From: Rothia mucilaginosa ATCC 25296
Lineage (GTDB): Bacteria; Actinomycetota; Actinomycetes; Actinomycetales; Micrococcaceae
Assembly (NCBI RefSeq): GCF_000175615.1
Contig: NZ_ACVO01000025.1
Location: forward strand, 62,010-126,009
Length of the DNA stretch: 64,000 bases
Direction: 5' to 3'
Shown: positions 42,326 to 52,067 of the stretch, piece by piece
Layout: each line of letters begins with the position of its first letter
How positions within the stretch are numbered: position 1 is the first letter of the stretch
The notes under the pieces: model-generated
What the model saw: the letters and a program-made list of their open reading frames with translations, nothing else
Told to the model about the DNA's origin: nothing
The model's database searches: none
Translations under genes and position numbers: made by a program

Positions 42326-43096
42326 TCAGCGTTCTGGCAGAATCAATAAACGATTCGTCACCGGATGCCTCAACACCTCAATCGGATGCTGATACACCTC
42401 AGACAACAACTCCGCCGAACACACCTGCTCAGGGGCGCCCGAAGCAACCACCTCGCCACCACGCAACAACACCATACGGTCAGAATACGCAGCCGCCACA
42501 TCCAAGTCATGCAGCACCGTCAACACCGCAGCACCCTCAGCAGCCAACTCACGGCTCACCCGCAACGTCTGCTCCTGATGCGTAATATCCAACGCCGCAG
42601 TCGGCTCATCCAAAAGAATCAGCGGAGTCTGCTGAGCAAACACACGCGCCAAATGCGCACGGCCACTCTCACCACCGGACAGGGTCGTAATATCGCGATC
42701 CGACAAATGAGTCACCGACGTACGCTCCATCATCGAAGCAACCACGGCGTCATCCTCTTCAGCGCGCTCCGTGCCCTTCCACGGGGTGCGGCCCATCTGA
42801 ACCACCTCATGCACCGTATACGAAAACGCCACGTTCAACTTCTGCAACAGCATCGCACGCTGACGCGCCATCTGACGGGCAGGAATCGAACCCAGCGGGG
42901 TGCCATCCAGCAGAATCTCACCGCTACTGGGCGCAATATCACCTGCAATCACACCCAACAGAGTCGACTTACCGGCACCATTAGGGCCAATCAGCGACAC
43001 AACCTCGCCCGCAGCAACCGACAGAGACACATCATTCAAAATCTGACGCCCACCAGCGTTAAAACACACACCGGACAGGCTCAACAACTCACTCAC
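42326..43096 (-). CDS. hmuV: Haemin ABC transporter ATPase
   Basis: 256 aa, GTG start. Energises haem uptake through HmuU. Walker A GPNGAGKS near residue 38, signature LSGGESGRAHLARVFAQ, Walker B LILLDEPTAALD and VLHDLDVAAAYSDRMVLL. LNVAFSYTVHEVVQMGR is a HmuV/FecE-type Q-loop region. The start overlaps the HmuU stop (GTGA), which implies translational coupling. It is the last gene of the htaA-hmuT-hmuU-hmuV operon. Siderophore import is the alternative for this ATPase class, but the HtaA and HmuO neighbours favour haem. Confidence 0.93.
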   Translation of the reverse strand: MSELLSLSGVCFNAGGRQILNDVSLSVAAGEVVSLIGPNGAGKSTLLGVIAGDIAPSSGEILLDGTPLGSIPARQMARQRAMLLQKLNVAFSYTVHEVVQMGRTPWKGTERAEEDDAVVASMMERTSVTHLSDRDITTLSGGESGRAHLARVFAQQTPLILLDEPTAALDITHQEQTLRVSRELAAEGAAVLTVLHDLDVAAAYSDRMVLLRGGEVVASGAPEQVCSAELLSEVYQHPIEVLRHPVTNRLLILPER

Positions 43097-44172
43097 GAAG
43101 CACCTCCGCCCTGACCCAGGGAACGACGCAACAACACGAAGAACGTCGGGCCGCCCACCAAAGCCGTAAAAATACCAATCGGCAAATCAGCAAAAGGCAC
43201 CAGCGTACGCGCACCCAAATCAGACAGCGCAATCAACAGCGCGCCACCCAATGCCGAAGCCGGCAACAACACACGATTCGACGGACCCAAAATCATGCGC
43301 AACAGGTGAGGAATAATCAGACCAATAAACGCAATAATGCCCGCATACGCCACCGCAGCACCCGTCAACAAAGCCGTCGCCGCAATAGACACCGCACGCA
43401 GACGCTCCACGTTCACGCCCGAATGCTGCGCCGCACGCTCACCCAACGCCAGAACATCCAGCGAAGACGCCATCACAAAACACGCCACCAAGCCGATCAG
43501 AATAACCGGCCACACGCTCGCCACTGCCTTCCACGTGGAACCGTTCAGCGAACCCATCTGCCAGAACACAATCTGATCGCGGCTCGTCGTATCAGCAATA
43601 AACATGAGGAACGCAATAATCGCATTCGCCACCGCGGTCACCGCAATACCCGTCAAAATCATCGACAGGACCTTCGCACGACCCGAAGAACGCGACAGGA
43701 AATACACCAGCGCAGTAGCCGCCAATGCACCCACAAACGCGAATGCAGGAGTCGTGAAAATACCGAAGAACTGCAGGTTCAACACAATCGACAAACACGC
43801 GCCAACCGCCGCACCCGAGGAAACACCAATCACGCCCGGCTCAGCCAACGGGTTACCAAACACCGACTGCATCACCGCACCGGAAGTACCCAAAGCGGCA
43901 CCCACCAGCACGCCCAACAGCACACGCGGGAAACGGATATTCCACAGAGTGCTATCCGCCAGCTGCATCGCCGGGTTCTCCGGCGCAAGACCCAGGCGGC
44001 GGCCCACAGAAGCAACCACCTGATCAGTCGGGATATTGTACTGACCCAAACCCGCAGACAGCACCATCACAACGCACAGTGCCACCGCCAAAAACGTAAA
44101 CGTCAGACCGGCACGACGCCGACGTGAAGCACGATAATCCCGCGCACCCGCCGCACTCTTCACGGCAGCCAC
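43093..44172 (-). CDS. hmuU: Haemin ABC transporter permease (FecCD/BtuC family)
   Basis: 359 aa, GTG start sharing one base with the hmuT stop (TAGTG). About nine to ten membrane helices; the family signature GALVGAALGTSGAVMQSVFG and NPLAEPGVIGVSSGAAVGA lies near residues 75-115, and GIIAFIGLIIPHLLRMILG near residue 275. The basic N-terminus (RDYRASRRRRAGL) is cytoplasmic. It forms the homodimeric channel served by HmuV and HmuT. Coupled overlaps on both sides support equimolar synthesis. Confidence 0.93.
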   Translation of the reverse strand: MAAVKSAAGARDYRASRRRRAGLTFTFLAVALCVVMVLSAGLGQYNIPTDQVVASVGRRLGLAPENPAMQLADSTLWNIRFPRVLLGVLVGAALGTSGAVMQSVFGNPLAEPGVIGVSSGAAVGACLSIVLNLQFFGIFTTPAFAFVGALAATALVYFLSRSSGRAKVLSMILTGIAVTAVANAIIAFLMFIADTTSRDQIVFWQMGSLNGSTWKAVASVWPVILIGLVACFVMASSLDVLALGERAAQHSGVNVERLRAVSIAATALLTGAAVAYAGIIAFIGLIIPHLLRMILGPSNRVLLPASALGGALLIALSDLGARTLVPFADLPIGIFTALVGGPTFFVLLRRSLGQGGGAS

Positions 44173-45335
44173 TACTGGCCCCCCGCAGGAGTGGAGTACG
44201 CAGCCTTAGCGAGCGAGAGCAAAACCGCCGGAGTATTCGGGCCATAGGACAGAATCTGGCCGTCACCCATATCGATAATGCGCTTATTCTTACCGGCAGT
44301 CGTCTCACCCACACCCGGGCGAGCCAAGAAACCATCCAAACCGCCGGTGGACTTAATGCCGCCGCTCATGGTCAGAATGACGTCCGGGTTCAGCTTCACC
44401 AGAGCCTCACTGGTCGCCGGAATAATATTCGTCGCGTTCTGCTCAGACGCCACATCCTTGCCGCCAATAGCCTGAATCAAATCGTCAGCGCCCGAACCCT
44501 TGCCGAGCACGAAGAACACGCCAGCGGTACCGCGCACGTACAGGAACGCGAACGACACCTGCTGTGTACCCTTCGGGGCGACGTCCTTGAGCACCTGCAG
44601 AGCGTAATCCAGGTCCTTCTGCACGCGGGCAGCAACCTGCTCGCCCGCCTCCGGAACACCAAGTGCCTGCGCAACAGCCTTGAGCTGCGGAATGATCTTA
44701 TCCATGCGACGCTCATGATCGAAGACCACCACGGTCACGCCCGCTGCGCGCAGCTGATCCACAATCTCAATCGGGCCGTTGCTCTTATCCCACAGCACCA
44801 GGTCCGGGGAGGTCGCCAGAATCGCCTCAGCGTTCAGGTCGTGACCGTTCTGGGTCACCAGCGGCAGATGAGCCAGCGACTGCTCCGTCGAGGAGGTGAC
44901 ACGACCGACCAGACGACCGCCCAGACCCAGCGCAATCATCTGCTGAGCCAGAGTGCCGTACAGGTCCAGTGCCAGCACACGGTCAGCGGACTTAACGGTC
45001 ACCTCGGTGCCGTTGAAATCCTTGAACGTCACGGGGAAAGCCGGAGTGGGGGTATCGACCATCGGCTGAATTTCGGGGGTATCTGCGGCGCTATTGGGGC
45101 CGCGCAGAGCCTTCTGATCAGGGGCAATAGAAGAACGCAGCTGATCGGCAAGGTTCTCCAAAACGGTGCGGGTGCTCTGCTCATCTACCACAGCCTGCGA
45201 AGTGCTTGAAGAAGCGGCCGGGTTCTGAGTACCCACACCGCAAGAGCTCAGCAGAAAAGCGGAAGTGATGGAGAACGCTGCATACTTCATTGCATCGCGG
45301 CGGTTCAGGGCAGAAGAAGAAAGGGAAGAAAACAT
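44172..45335 (-). CDS. hmuT: Haem-binding lipoprotein of the haemin ABC transporter
   Basis: 387 aa from the ATG at 45335; the longer frame begins in the upstream hairpin region. The signal contains NRRDAMKYAAFSITSAFLL and lipobox LSSC, so a Tat lipoprotein is likely. Two-lobed TroA/BtuF fold: VLALDLYGTLAQQMIALGLG, LVGRVTSSTEQSLAHLPLV, DLNAEAILATSPDLVLWD, then GKGSGADDLIQAIGGKDV and LVKLNPDVILTMSGGIKS. It should receive haem from HtaA and deliver it to HmuU. Residues 35-115 are Ser/Ala-rich and probably a flexible linker from the membrane. No convincing Shine-Dalgarno is visible (GTGAGACGACG only). Confidence 0.92.
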   Translation of the reverse strand: MFSSLSSSALNRRDAMKYAAFSITSAFLLSSCGVGTQNPAASSSTSQAVVDEQSTRTVLENLADQLRSSIAPDQKALRGPNSAADTPEIQPMVDTPTPAFPVTFKDFNGTEVTVKSADRVLALDLYGTLAQQMIALGLGGRLVGRVTSSTEQSLAHLPLVTQNGHDLNAEAILATSPDLVLWDKSNGPIEIVDQLRAAGVTVVVFDHERRMDKIIPQLKAVAQALGVPEAGEQVAARVQKDLDYALQVLKDVAPKGTQQVSFAFLYVRGTAGVFFVLGKGSGADDLIQAIGGKDVASEQNATNIIPATSEALVKLNPDVILTMSGGIKSTGGLDGFLARPGVGETTAGKNKRIIDMGDGQILSYGPNTPAVLLSLAKAAYSTPAGGQ

Positions 45336-45403
45336 CGTCGTCTCACAGAAAAAGGGAGTTAGGAAAACTGGGGTAGGCGCCGGGGTAAAACCTGGCACCT
45401 GAA

Positions 45404-45434
45404 GCGGGGGTGCAGTGAAAATCTGCACCCCCGC
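45404..45434 (-). other. Intercistronic hairpin between htaA and hmuT
   Basis: GCGGGGGTGCAG (45404-45415) and its perfect complement (45423-45434) with a 7-nt loop. No T-run follows, so it may partly attenuate transcription, or protect or process the mRNA, setting htaA expression above hmuTUV. Confidence 0.55.
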
Positions 45435-45517
45435 ACGGGCCGTGTCGGCTTACCGGTGAACCTCATGGTTGAGTTTCATGGGCGAGCCGACAGTGTGGGC
45501 ATCCTCGTGAGGTGCCG

Positions 45518-47881
45518 TTATGCCTTCTTGCGGCGGCGAGTGTACACGACGGTACCCGCACCGGCTGCAACAGCGATGAAGCCTGCAACCAGGGTGCCCT
45601 CAACACCGGAGGCGCCGGTGGAAGCCAGAGGCTTGCCGGTGACCGGGTCGCAACCCTCACCCTCGTAGACGGTCTCGGACACGGTCTTGGTGGTGGTCTT
45701 CGCGCCGTTAATCGCCGCGGAGAAGCTCAGCGGAGCCATGTCCTTACCGGCATCGTAGAAGCCAGCGAACGCCTTCGCGCCCTCAGCGGTCAGGGTGGTT
45801 GCCGCACCGTTGACGCTCACAGCGTCAGAGGAGCTCTGCAGACCCGAAAGATCTACCTTCAGCAGTGCCACCTCACCGTAGTTAGTTGCCTTGCCGGAGG
45901 GGTCATTGCTGTTCATGGTCGCGTAGAGAGTACCGGAATTGCCGTTAATCTCAAGGCGCGGGTTCGCAATGGTGGTGTCCAGAATGCCGTGGTGACCGGT
46001 GAAACGAACCGAACCGCTGAAGGAGATGGAACCCTTACCGCCCTTGAAGGTGCCGGTGCCGTTAGACCAGTTGAACGCATCCGAAGAGTAGGAGGTGCCG
46101 TTCAGCTCCCAGCTACCGTTCGCGATGCCGCCGCGCACGTAGTTGCGGAAGGAATCACGCACGCCCCAGCCAAGGTTTGCGCTCTTAATGGTGCCGTCGG
46201 ATGCACCCTGCTCCTGCACCTCGCGGGTGCGGGTGACGGGTACGCAGACAGGCTGTGCCGGGTTGTTGCTGACAGAACCGTTCGAGGAGGAACCGCCGTT
46301 AGAGACGCTGCCGGAGGTGCCTGCCGAACCATTAGAACCGGAGCCGTTAGCGCCGGAGCTATCGGAGGAGTTCGAGGAGCTGTTATCGGAGGAGCCGTTC
46401 TCAGAACCCTTGTTATCGGAGGACTTGTTCTCAGAGACGCGGGGAACCTCAACGGTGTTCTCTGCGGTCTGCTCGCTGAGCTTTACGGAGAAGCTCAGCG
46501 GTGCCATGGCGTTGTCGGCACCGCGGTACTGGCCCGCGAAGAGCACCTCGGAACCTTCAGCGGTGAGCGCGACTGCTGCGTTCTGTGCGGAGAAGACGCC
46601 GTCCTTCACGCTCGCGCCGGAGAGGTCCACCTCGGCGATAGCCAGGCCGGTCTTAGAAACGGACTTGCCGTCGCGGGTCAGCGCGTCAACGTCAGCGACC
46701 AGGGTGCCCTTGCCGTTGACGACGACCAGGCGCATGTTCTTGATGGTGCTCTTGAGCTGACCGTTGTGGCCGGTGAACTCTGCGGTGCCCGCGAAGTTGA
46801 TCTGACCGGTCTTGGTCTCGGGGTTGTACACGCCGGATGCCTGAGTGTACTTGAAGCCGCCAGCTGCGGTCTTCTCCATGCCCTCAACGTTCACGGAGCC
46901 GTGCGCGAAGCCGGTCAGGTACTTCAGGAAGGACTCGCGGATATCCCAGCTGAGGGTGCCTGACTCGACGACGTTGCCGGTGACCTTTTCTTCACGCTTG
47001 GGCTCGGTGGTTGCGGCGGGGGAGGAGGGTGCCGCGGAGGTGGGAGCTGCGCTCGGTGCTGCAGAAGTGGGCTCTGCGGGCTTGGGCTCGGCGGGCTTGG
47101 GCGCCTCGCTGGTCGGTGCGGAGGAAGGCTCTGCGGTCGGCGCAGCAGTCGGCTCGGCGCTGGGTTCAGTGCTGGGCTCAGGGCTCGGCGCGGGTGCTTC
47201 CTTGGTCACGATGGTTGCGGAGAAGCCGAGTGCATCCAGCTCCTGACCTGCCTTGTAGAAGCCCGCGAAGGCGCCGGTTGCCTCTTCGGAAAGCTTGACG
47301 CGGGTGCCGTTTTCCTCGTCAACGCTGGGCAGGGTGATGGTGTTACCCTCAACCTTCAGGCCGGAGGCGTTGAAAGTGCCGAGGGTCATGTTCTTGGTTT
47401 CGACTAGGTCGTTCGGGGTGGTGTTGCCGTTGTAGGGGCGCGACTGAACGTTGGCGCGCACGGTGCCCACGCCGTCCTTAATGGTGACGGAGAGGTCGGA
47501 GATGATGACTTCGAGCAGGCCGTGGTGTGCGGTGTAGTGAATCGAGGAGCCGGTGAAGGTGACCGAGTATTCGCCGTTGGCTACGGTGCCTTCGGCGGAG
47601 GTGAAGTGGTAGGAGCCGTCTTCGTTGGTGGTGACGCCGGTCAGTTCCTGGGAGCCCTGGGAGAAGGGACCGTTGATGTAGGAGCGGAAGGACTTCTTCA
47701 GGCCCCAATTGACGGTGACGTCCTGCAGGCTCTGCTCTGAGGCTGCGGTTACCTCACCGGCGCTGACGTGGGAGTTGGTTTCAGCTGCGAAGGCCGCGGG
47801 TACGCCAGCGACGCCGCTGAGGCCGATGGTTGCCGAAGCCAAGAACGCCCAAGTGCGCTTGGTGAGAGAGGGGGTAGACAT
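45518..47881 (-). CDS. htaA: Surface haem-binding protein with three HtaA domains and LASTG anchor
   Basis: 787 aa from 47881 (AAGGAG upstream). A signal peptide (TKRTWAFLASATIGLSGVAG...AFA) is followed by three HtaA domains at about 55-225, 306-468 and 566-726. Each starts with a WGLKKSF/WDIRESF/WGVRDSF motif and contains a Y/F-T-x-H-x-G motif (HYTAHHG, EFTGHNG, RFTGHHG), including the histidine expected near the haem site. The linkers differ: one of Pro-Ala-Glu-Ser repeats (227-296), one of Ser/Asn/Gly (485-545). The C-terminus has LASTG, a hydrophobic helix and YTRRRKKA, a cell-wall sorting signal close to LAxTG. In Corynebacterium, HtaA takes haem from haemoglobin and passes it to HmuT. 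Three domains is more than the one or two common there. Confidence 0.92.
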   Translation of the reverse strand: MSTPSLTKRTWAFLASATIGLSGVAGVPAAFAAETNSHVSAGEVTAASEQSLQDVTVNWGLKKSFRSYINGPFSQGSQELTGVTTNEDGSYHFTSAEGTVANGEYSVTFTGSSIHYTAHHGLLEVIISDLSVTIKDGVGTVRANVQSRPYNGNTTPNDLVETKNMTLGTFNASGLKVEGNTITLPSVDEENGTRVKLSEEATGAFAGFYKAGQELDALGFSATIVTKEAPAPSPEPSTEPSAEPTAAPTAEPSSAPTSEAPKPAEPKPAEPTSAAPSAAPTSAAPSSPAATTEPKREEKVTGNVVESGTLSWDIRESFLKYLTGFAHGSVNVEGMEKTAAGGFKYTQASGVYNPETKTGQINFAGTAEFTGHNGQLKSTIKNMRLVVVNGKGTLVADVDALTRDGKSVSKTGLAIAEVDLSGASVKDGVFSAQNAAVALTAEGSEVLFAGQYRGADNAMAPLSFSVKLSEQTAENTVEVPRVSENKSSDNKGSENGSSDNSSSNSSDSSGANGSGSNGSAGTSGSVSNGGSSSNGSVSNNPAQPVCVPVTRTREVQEQGASDGTIKSANLGWGVRDSFRNYVRGGIANGSWELNGTSYSSDAFNWSNGTGTFKGGKGSISFSGSVRFTGHHGILDTTIANPRLEINGNSGTLYATMNSNDPSGKATNYGEVALLKVDLSGLQSSSDAVSVNGAATTLTAEGAKAFAGFYDAGKDMAPLSFSAAINGAKTTTKTVSETVYEGEGCDPVTGKPLASTGASGVEGTLVAGFIAVAAGAGTVVYTRRRKKA

Positions 47882-47978
47882 TCGGTGTCTCCTTGAATTT
47901 TGTGATTGTGGTGTTCGTATCAAGTCTAGCCCTATTAGCCTATGTTTGTGTAACTTAATGCCTAGGGTGACTTGTTCA

Positions 47979-47992
47979 TAAGGTTTACCTTA
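47979..47992. promoter_or_regulatory. DtxR/IdeR-like iron box
   Basis: TAAGGTTTACCTTA has 6-bp inverted arms around TT and matches the core of the DtxR box (AGGTTAG/CTAACCT) in both half-sites. It lies between htaA and hmuO, about 98 bp from htaA and 127 bp from hmuO, so Fe-DtxR could repress both. The flanks match less well. Confidence 0.55.
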
Positions 47993-48033
47993 GCAAATTT
48001 TTTATGAGAACTATTGCCAAAACTGGTTTTTGG

Positions 48034-48074
48034 TGACAATATGTCATTAACAGGTTTTGGTGACATTGTGTCAC
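48034..48074. promoter_or_regulatory. Two phased palindromes before hmuO
   Basis: TGACAATATGTCA (48034-48046) and GTGACATTGTGTCAC (48060-48074) sit in a direct repeat beginning GGTTTTTGGTGACA and GGTTTTGGTGACA. Their centres are 27 bp apart, and the second ends 44 bp before the hmuO ATG. They look like operators for a dimeric regulator. Confidence 0.6.
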
Positions 48075-48118
48075 TAAAACATTTATTGTTCACCCACAAG
48101 CCACTTTAGGAACTCACC

Positions 48119-48781
48119 ATGACTATTACCGCCCCCGAAACCACCCAGGAACGCTTCTCCGCACGCCTGAAGGAAAGCACCAAGCACGTCCACGACAACG
48201 CCGAACACTCCACCTTCATGGAAGACCTCATGGGCGGCTCCCTCAACACCGAGGCATACCTGCGCCTCATCAACCAGTACGTGCACATCTACGAAGCACT
48301 CGAGGCAGTCTCCGAACACTACCGCGCAGAACCCAGCCTCATCACCGAACCCTTCACCCACCCCGGCCTCGACCGTGCAGAATACATCCGCGCAGACATC
48401 CGCGCACTCGGCCAGGACGGCGACATCGACGCGCCCCTGCCCGCAACCGCAGAATACGTAGAGCGTATCCGCGCCACCATCAACTCCCCCGAACGCTACC
48501 TCGCACACCACTACCTGCGCTACCTCGGCGACCTCTCCGGCGGCCAGGCAGTCGCAGCGCTGGTCACCCGCCACTACGGCATCCCCGCCGAAGCGCTGAG
48601 TATGTACCGCTTCACCGAACTGCCCAAGCCCAAGGTCTTCAAGGACGGCTACCGCGAACTGCTCGACAACGCACCCCTGAGCGACGAACAGCGCGAAGCC
48701 CTCATCGAAGAATGCATCGAAGGTTTCCGCATCAACGCCTCCCTGTTCGCACAGCTGGGCCGCAAGGTTGCCGAGGCATAA
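48119..48781 (+). CDS. hmuO: Haem oxygenase
   Basis: 220 aa, cytoplasmic. Opens haem with O2 and electrons to biliverdin, CO and Fe2+. The proximal haem ligand is predicted as H25 in KHVHDNAEHSTFMEDLMGG, and the distal helix YLRYLGDLSGGQ carries D138 and the flexible Gly-Gly that contacts bound oxygen. The overall pattern, including LKPKVFKDGYRELLDN-like sequence, matches Corynebacterium diphtheriae HmuO. Length is normal. It is divergent from htaA-hmuTUV and ends at a bidirectional hairpin shared with purL. It completes the pathway: capture, import and breakdown of haem. Confidence 0.96.
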   Translation: MTITAPETTQERFSARLKESTKHVHDNAEHSTFMEDLMGGSLNTEAYLRLINQYVHIYEALEAVSEHYRAEPSLITEPFTHPGLDRAEYIRADIRALGQDGDIDAPLPATAEYVERIRATINSPERYLAHHYLRYLGDLSGGQAVAALVTRHYGIPAEALSMYRFTELPKPKVFKDGYRELLDNAPLSDEQREALIEECIEGFRINASLFAQLGRKVAEA

Positions 48782-48842
48782 ACACCGAACGCCTCAACGC
48801 ACAACCTCTCACCGCTCAATGCACAAGCCTGCGGGCATAACA

Positions 48843-48878
48843 AAAGGGGCGGATGCTTTCACAAGCATCCGCCCCTTT
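48843..48878. terminator. Bidirectional terminator, perfect 16-bp stem
   Basis: AAAGGGGCGGATGCTT (48843-48858) and its complement (48863-48878) around TCAC, with A's before and T's at the end. It serves hmuO (+) and purL (-). Confidence 0.9.
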
Positions 48879-48905
48879 CGGCGTTAGTCTCAAACTAGTC
48901 GAAGA

Positions 48906-51224
48906 CTAGCCCTTCGCAACCTCACCGAAGTAAGAAGCGAGAGTACCCTCGTGAGCTGCACGCAACTCATCCAGGTCAATGGAAACCTCATCCTGGAAGT
49001 CCAGAGCGTTCGACGCAGCATCCACCACACCAATACGTGCGAAGGGGAACTGGCGAGCGGTGCACATATCCTTGAAGCGCACCTCCTCAGAACGCGGAAC
49101 CGATACCACAACGCGGCCCAGGGACTCCGCGAACAGCAGAGTGAACAGGTCCACGCCGTCACGCTCAGCAACCTCACCCAGACCAATGCGGGCACCGGTG
49201 TTGAAACGCAGGCAAGCCTCCGACAGAGCCGCAGCCAGACCACCAGCAGACACGTCGTGCGCGGCATCAATCATGCCGTCACGAGACATGTTCACCAGCA
49301 TGTCACCCAGCTGACGCTCCAGAGCCAGATCAACCTTCGGCGGCTGACCGCCCAGGTGACCCTTGAAACGAGCCCACTCGGAGCCGTCCAACTCATCGCG
49401 AGTGGTACCCAGCAGGTAGATAGCCTGACCGTCATGCTCAGGAGCCCAACCCGAAGGGGTGCGGCGGGTGACGTCATCCATCACGCCCATCATCGCCACC
49501 ACGGGGGTCGGGTTAATAGCCTTACCACCGGTCTGGTTGTACAGGGACACGTTACCGCCGGTCACCGGAACACCCAGCTCCATGCAACCATCAGCCAGGC
49601 CGCGAACAGCCTCAGCGAACTGCCACATGACGTCCGGATCCTCGGGAGAACCGAAGTTCAGGCAGTCAGACACAGCCACGGGGCGTGCACCAACGGTCGC
49701 AACGTTACGGTACGCCTCAGCCAAGGACGCGCGAGCACCCTCGTACGGATCCAGGTAGGTGAAACGCGGGGAGGCGTCGGTCGCCAGAGCAACACCGAGG
49801 TTGGTGTTCTCGTCCACGCGCACCACGCCGCCGTCGTCCGGCATGGACAGGGCGGTGTTGCCCTGAACGTAGCGGTCGTACTGGTTAGTGATCCAGGACT
49901 TGGAGCACATGTTCGGGGATGCCATGAACGCCTTGATTGCCTCGCCCAGCTCCTTACCGCGCGGGCGGGAATCGTCGGCAGCCGAACCGGTGAAGTGGTT
50001 AGCCTGGACGTCATCCTGCCACTCGGGGCGTGCGTAAGGACGCTCGTAGGTCGGGCCGTCGTGCGCAACGGTGCGAGGGTCAACATCCACGATGACCTCG
50101 CCGTCCCACTCGATGACCAGGCGGCCAGAGTTGGTGACCTCACCGAGGAAGGAGTACTCCACGCCCCACTTGTTCATGATCGCTTCGAAGCGCTCCACGT
50201 TCTCGGGGGAGACAACAGCCATCATGCGTTCCTGAGACTCAGACATCAGAATCTCGCCCGGGGTCAGGGTGGGGTCACGCAGCAGAACCTTGGTCAGGTC
50301 GACGTGCATGCCGCCCTCACCGTTAGAAGCCAGCTCGCTGGTTGCGCAGGAAATACCCGCAGCACCCAGGTCCTGAATGCCCTCAACCACGGAGCCCTTG
50401 AACAGCTCCAGGCAGCACTCAATCAGAACCTTCTCAGCGAAGGGGTCGCCCACCTGAACGGCAGGACGCTTCGAGGGCTTGGTGTCATCGAAAGACTCGG
50501 ACGCCAGCACCGACGCACCGCCGATACCGTCGCCACCGGTGCGTGCACCGAACAGAACAACCTTGTTGCCCACGCCCGATGCGTTCGCCAGGCGGATGTC
50601 CTCGTGGCGCATAATGCCCACAGCCAGTGCGTTGACCAGCGGGTTTGCCTGGTAGCAGGAATCGAACTCAACCTCGCCGCCGATGTTCGGCAGGCCCAGG
50701 GAGTTACCGTAACCACCAATACCGGCAACCACGCCGCCAATAACGCGGGCGGTGTCCGGGTGATCAATCGCGCCGAAACGCAGCGGATCCATCACAGCAA
50801 TCGGGCGTGCACCCATGGAAATAATGTCACGCACAATACCGCCCACACCGGTCGCAGCACCCTGGTAGGGCTCCACGTACGAGGGGTGGTTGTGGGACTC
50901 AATCTTGAAGGTAACAGCCCAGCCGTCACCAATATCGGTCACACCGGCGTTCTCACCGATACCGACCATCAGGTCCTTCTTCATCTCATCGGTGACCTTC
51001 GCACCGAACTGCTTCAGATGAACCTTAGAAGACTTGTAGGAGCAGTGCTCGGACCACATGACCGAGTACATTGCCAGCTCAGCCGCGGTAGGACGGCGAC
51101 CAAGAATCTCCTTAATGTCCTCGAACTCGTTCTCCTTCAGACCCAGTTCAGCCCAGGGGAGTTCGGTGTCCGGGGTTGCCGCCGCGTGCTCGACGGTGTC
51201 GAGGTTAAACTGCTTTTCGCTCAT
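48906..51224 (-). CDS. purL: Phosphoribosylformylglycinamidine synthase subunit PurL
   Basis: 772 aa, the small (gram-positive) PurL that needs PurS and PurQ. Converts FGAR, ATP and glutamine-derived ammonia to FGAM in purine synthesis. The start of the catalytic region, [20 protein letters not shown], the [22 protein letters not shown] motif (residues about 95-115), and the second half with [14 protein letters not shown] and [15 protein letters not shown] are all present, giving two AIRS-like halves. The length is typical. It is the third gene of purS-purQ-purL and is followed by a strong hairpin. Confidence 0.97.
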   Translation of the reverse strand: MSEKQFNLDTVEHAAATPDTELPWAELGLKENEFEDIKEILGRRPTAAELAMYSVMWSEHCSYKSSKVHLKQFGAKVTDEMKKDLMVGIGENAGVTDIGDGWAVTFKIESHNHPSYVEPYQGAATGVGGIVRDIISMGARPIAVMDPLRFGAIDHPDTARVIGGVVAGIGGYGNSLGLPNIGGEVEFDSCYQANPLVNALAVGIMRHEDIRLANASGVGNKVVLFGARTGGDGIGGASVLASESFDDTKPSKRPAVQVGDPFAEKVLIECCLELFKGSVVEGIQDLGAAGISCATSELASNGEGGMHVDLTKVLLRDPTLTPGEILMSESQERMMAVVSPENVERFEAIMNKWGVEYSFLGEVTNSGRLVIEWDGEVIVDVDPRTVAHDGPTYERPYARPEWQDDVQANHFTGSAADDSRPRGKELGEAIKAFMASPNMCSKSWITNQYDRYVQGNTALSMPDDGGVVRVDENTNLGVALATDASPRFTYLDPYEGARASLAEAYRNVATVGARPVAVSDCLNFGSPEDPDVMWQFAEAVRGLADGCMELGVPVTGGNVSLYNQTGGKAINPTPVVAMMGVMDDVTRRTPSGWAPEHDGQAIYLLGTTRDELDGSEWARFKGHLGGQPPKVDLALERQLGDMLVNMSRDGMIDAAHDVSAGGLAAALSEACLRFNTGARIGLGEVAERDGVDLFTLLFAESLGRVVVSVPRSEEVRFKDMCTARQFPFARIGVVDAASNALDFQDEVSIDLDELRAAHEGTLASYFGEVAKG

Positions 51225-51249
51225 AACTTCTTAGAATCCTTGTCGTGCG

Positions 51250-52062
51250 TTAGCGGGCGTTAATCAGGTTGGCAAGAACGGAGGTGAACACGCCGAGACC
51301 ATCGGCGCCACCGCGCAGAGAAACCTCACCAAAACCGGAAGAGGAAGGACCGAAGCCGGGCTCCACAGCGTGCTCCGGGTGCGGCATCAGACCGACCACG
51401 TTACCGCGCTCATTGCTGATACCAGCAATGTCATTACGGGAACCGTTCGGGTTGAAACCAACGTAGCGGAACACCACGCGACCCTCAGCCTCCAGCGCCT
51501 CCAGAGTCTTCGGGTCAGCAACGTACTGACCGTCCTGGTTCTTCAGAGGGACAACAATCTCCTGGCCTGCAGCGTAATCGCTCGTCCAGGAGGTGGAGTT
51601 ATTCTCAATGCGCAGAACCTGGTCACGGCAAATGAACTTGCGGTGATCGTTCTTAATCATCGAACCGGGCAGCAGGTGAGACTCAGTCAGAATCTGGAAA
51701 CCATTGCAAATACCCAGAACAGGCAGGGGAGCGGAACCGGAGGTACCAGCAGCGTTAGCGGCATCAATCACCGAACGCATCACGGGAGCCTTCGCAGCAA
51801 TAGCGCCAGCACGCAGGTAGTCACCGTAGGAGAAACCGCCAGGAATAATGACGGCATCAACGTTCTTCAAATCAGCGTCGTCGTGCCACAGCTCAACGAC
51901 GGTACCGCCAGCCAGACGGACAGCACGCGCAGCGTCACGGTCATCCAGGGTGCCGGGGAAAGTCACCACGCCAACGCGTGCGTCAGCGAAAGCGGGGTTC
52001 GGGGAGTAGCTAGAGAAGTCGCCAACCAGGGGGACTTCAGTGGGTGCGAGGGACTCTGCCAT
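51250..52062 (-). CDS. purQ: Phosphoribosylformylglycinamidine synthase glutaminase PurQ
   Basis: 270 aa, class-I glutamine amidotransferase supplying ammonia to PurL. The nucleophile Cys is in [11 protein letters not shown], the catalytic His and Glu in [10 protein letters not shown]. The substrate/oxyanion segment is [20 protein letters not shown]. It is longer than typical PurQ (about 225 aa), with a 25-residue N-terminal extension ([23 protein letters not shown]) and an insert around [14 protein letters not shown]. It lies 5 bp after purS and 25 bp before purL. Confidence 0.96.
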   Translation of the reverse strand: MAESLAPTEVPLVGDFSSYSPNPAFADARVGVVTFPGTLDDRDAARAVRLAGGTVVELWHDDADLKNVDAVIIPGGFSYGDYLRAGAIAAKAPVMRSVIDAANAAGTSGSAPLPVLGICNGFQILTESHLLPGSMIKNDHRKFICRDQVLRIENNSTSWTSDYAAGQEIVVPLKNQDGQYVADPKTLEALEAEGRVVFRYVGFNPNGSRNDIAGISNERGNVVGLMPHPEHAVEPGFGPSSSGFGEVSLRGGADGLGVFTSVLANLINAR

Positions 52063-52067
52063 AGGTA

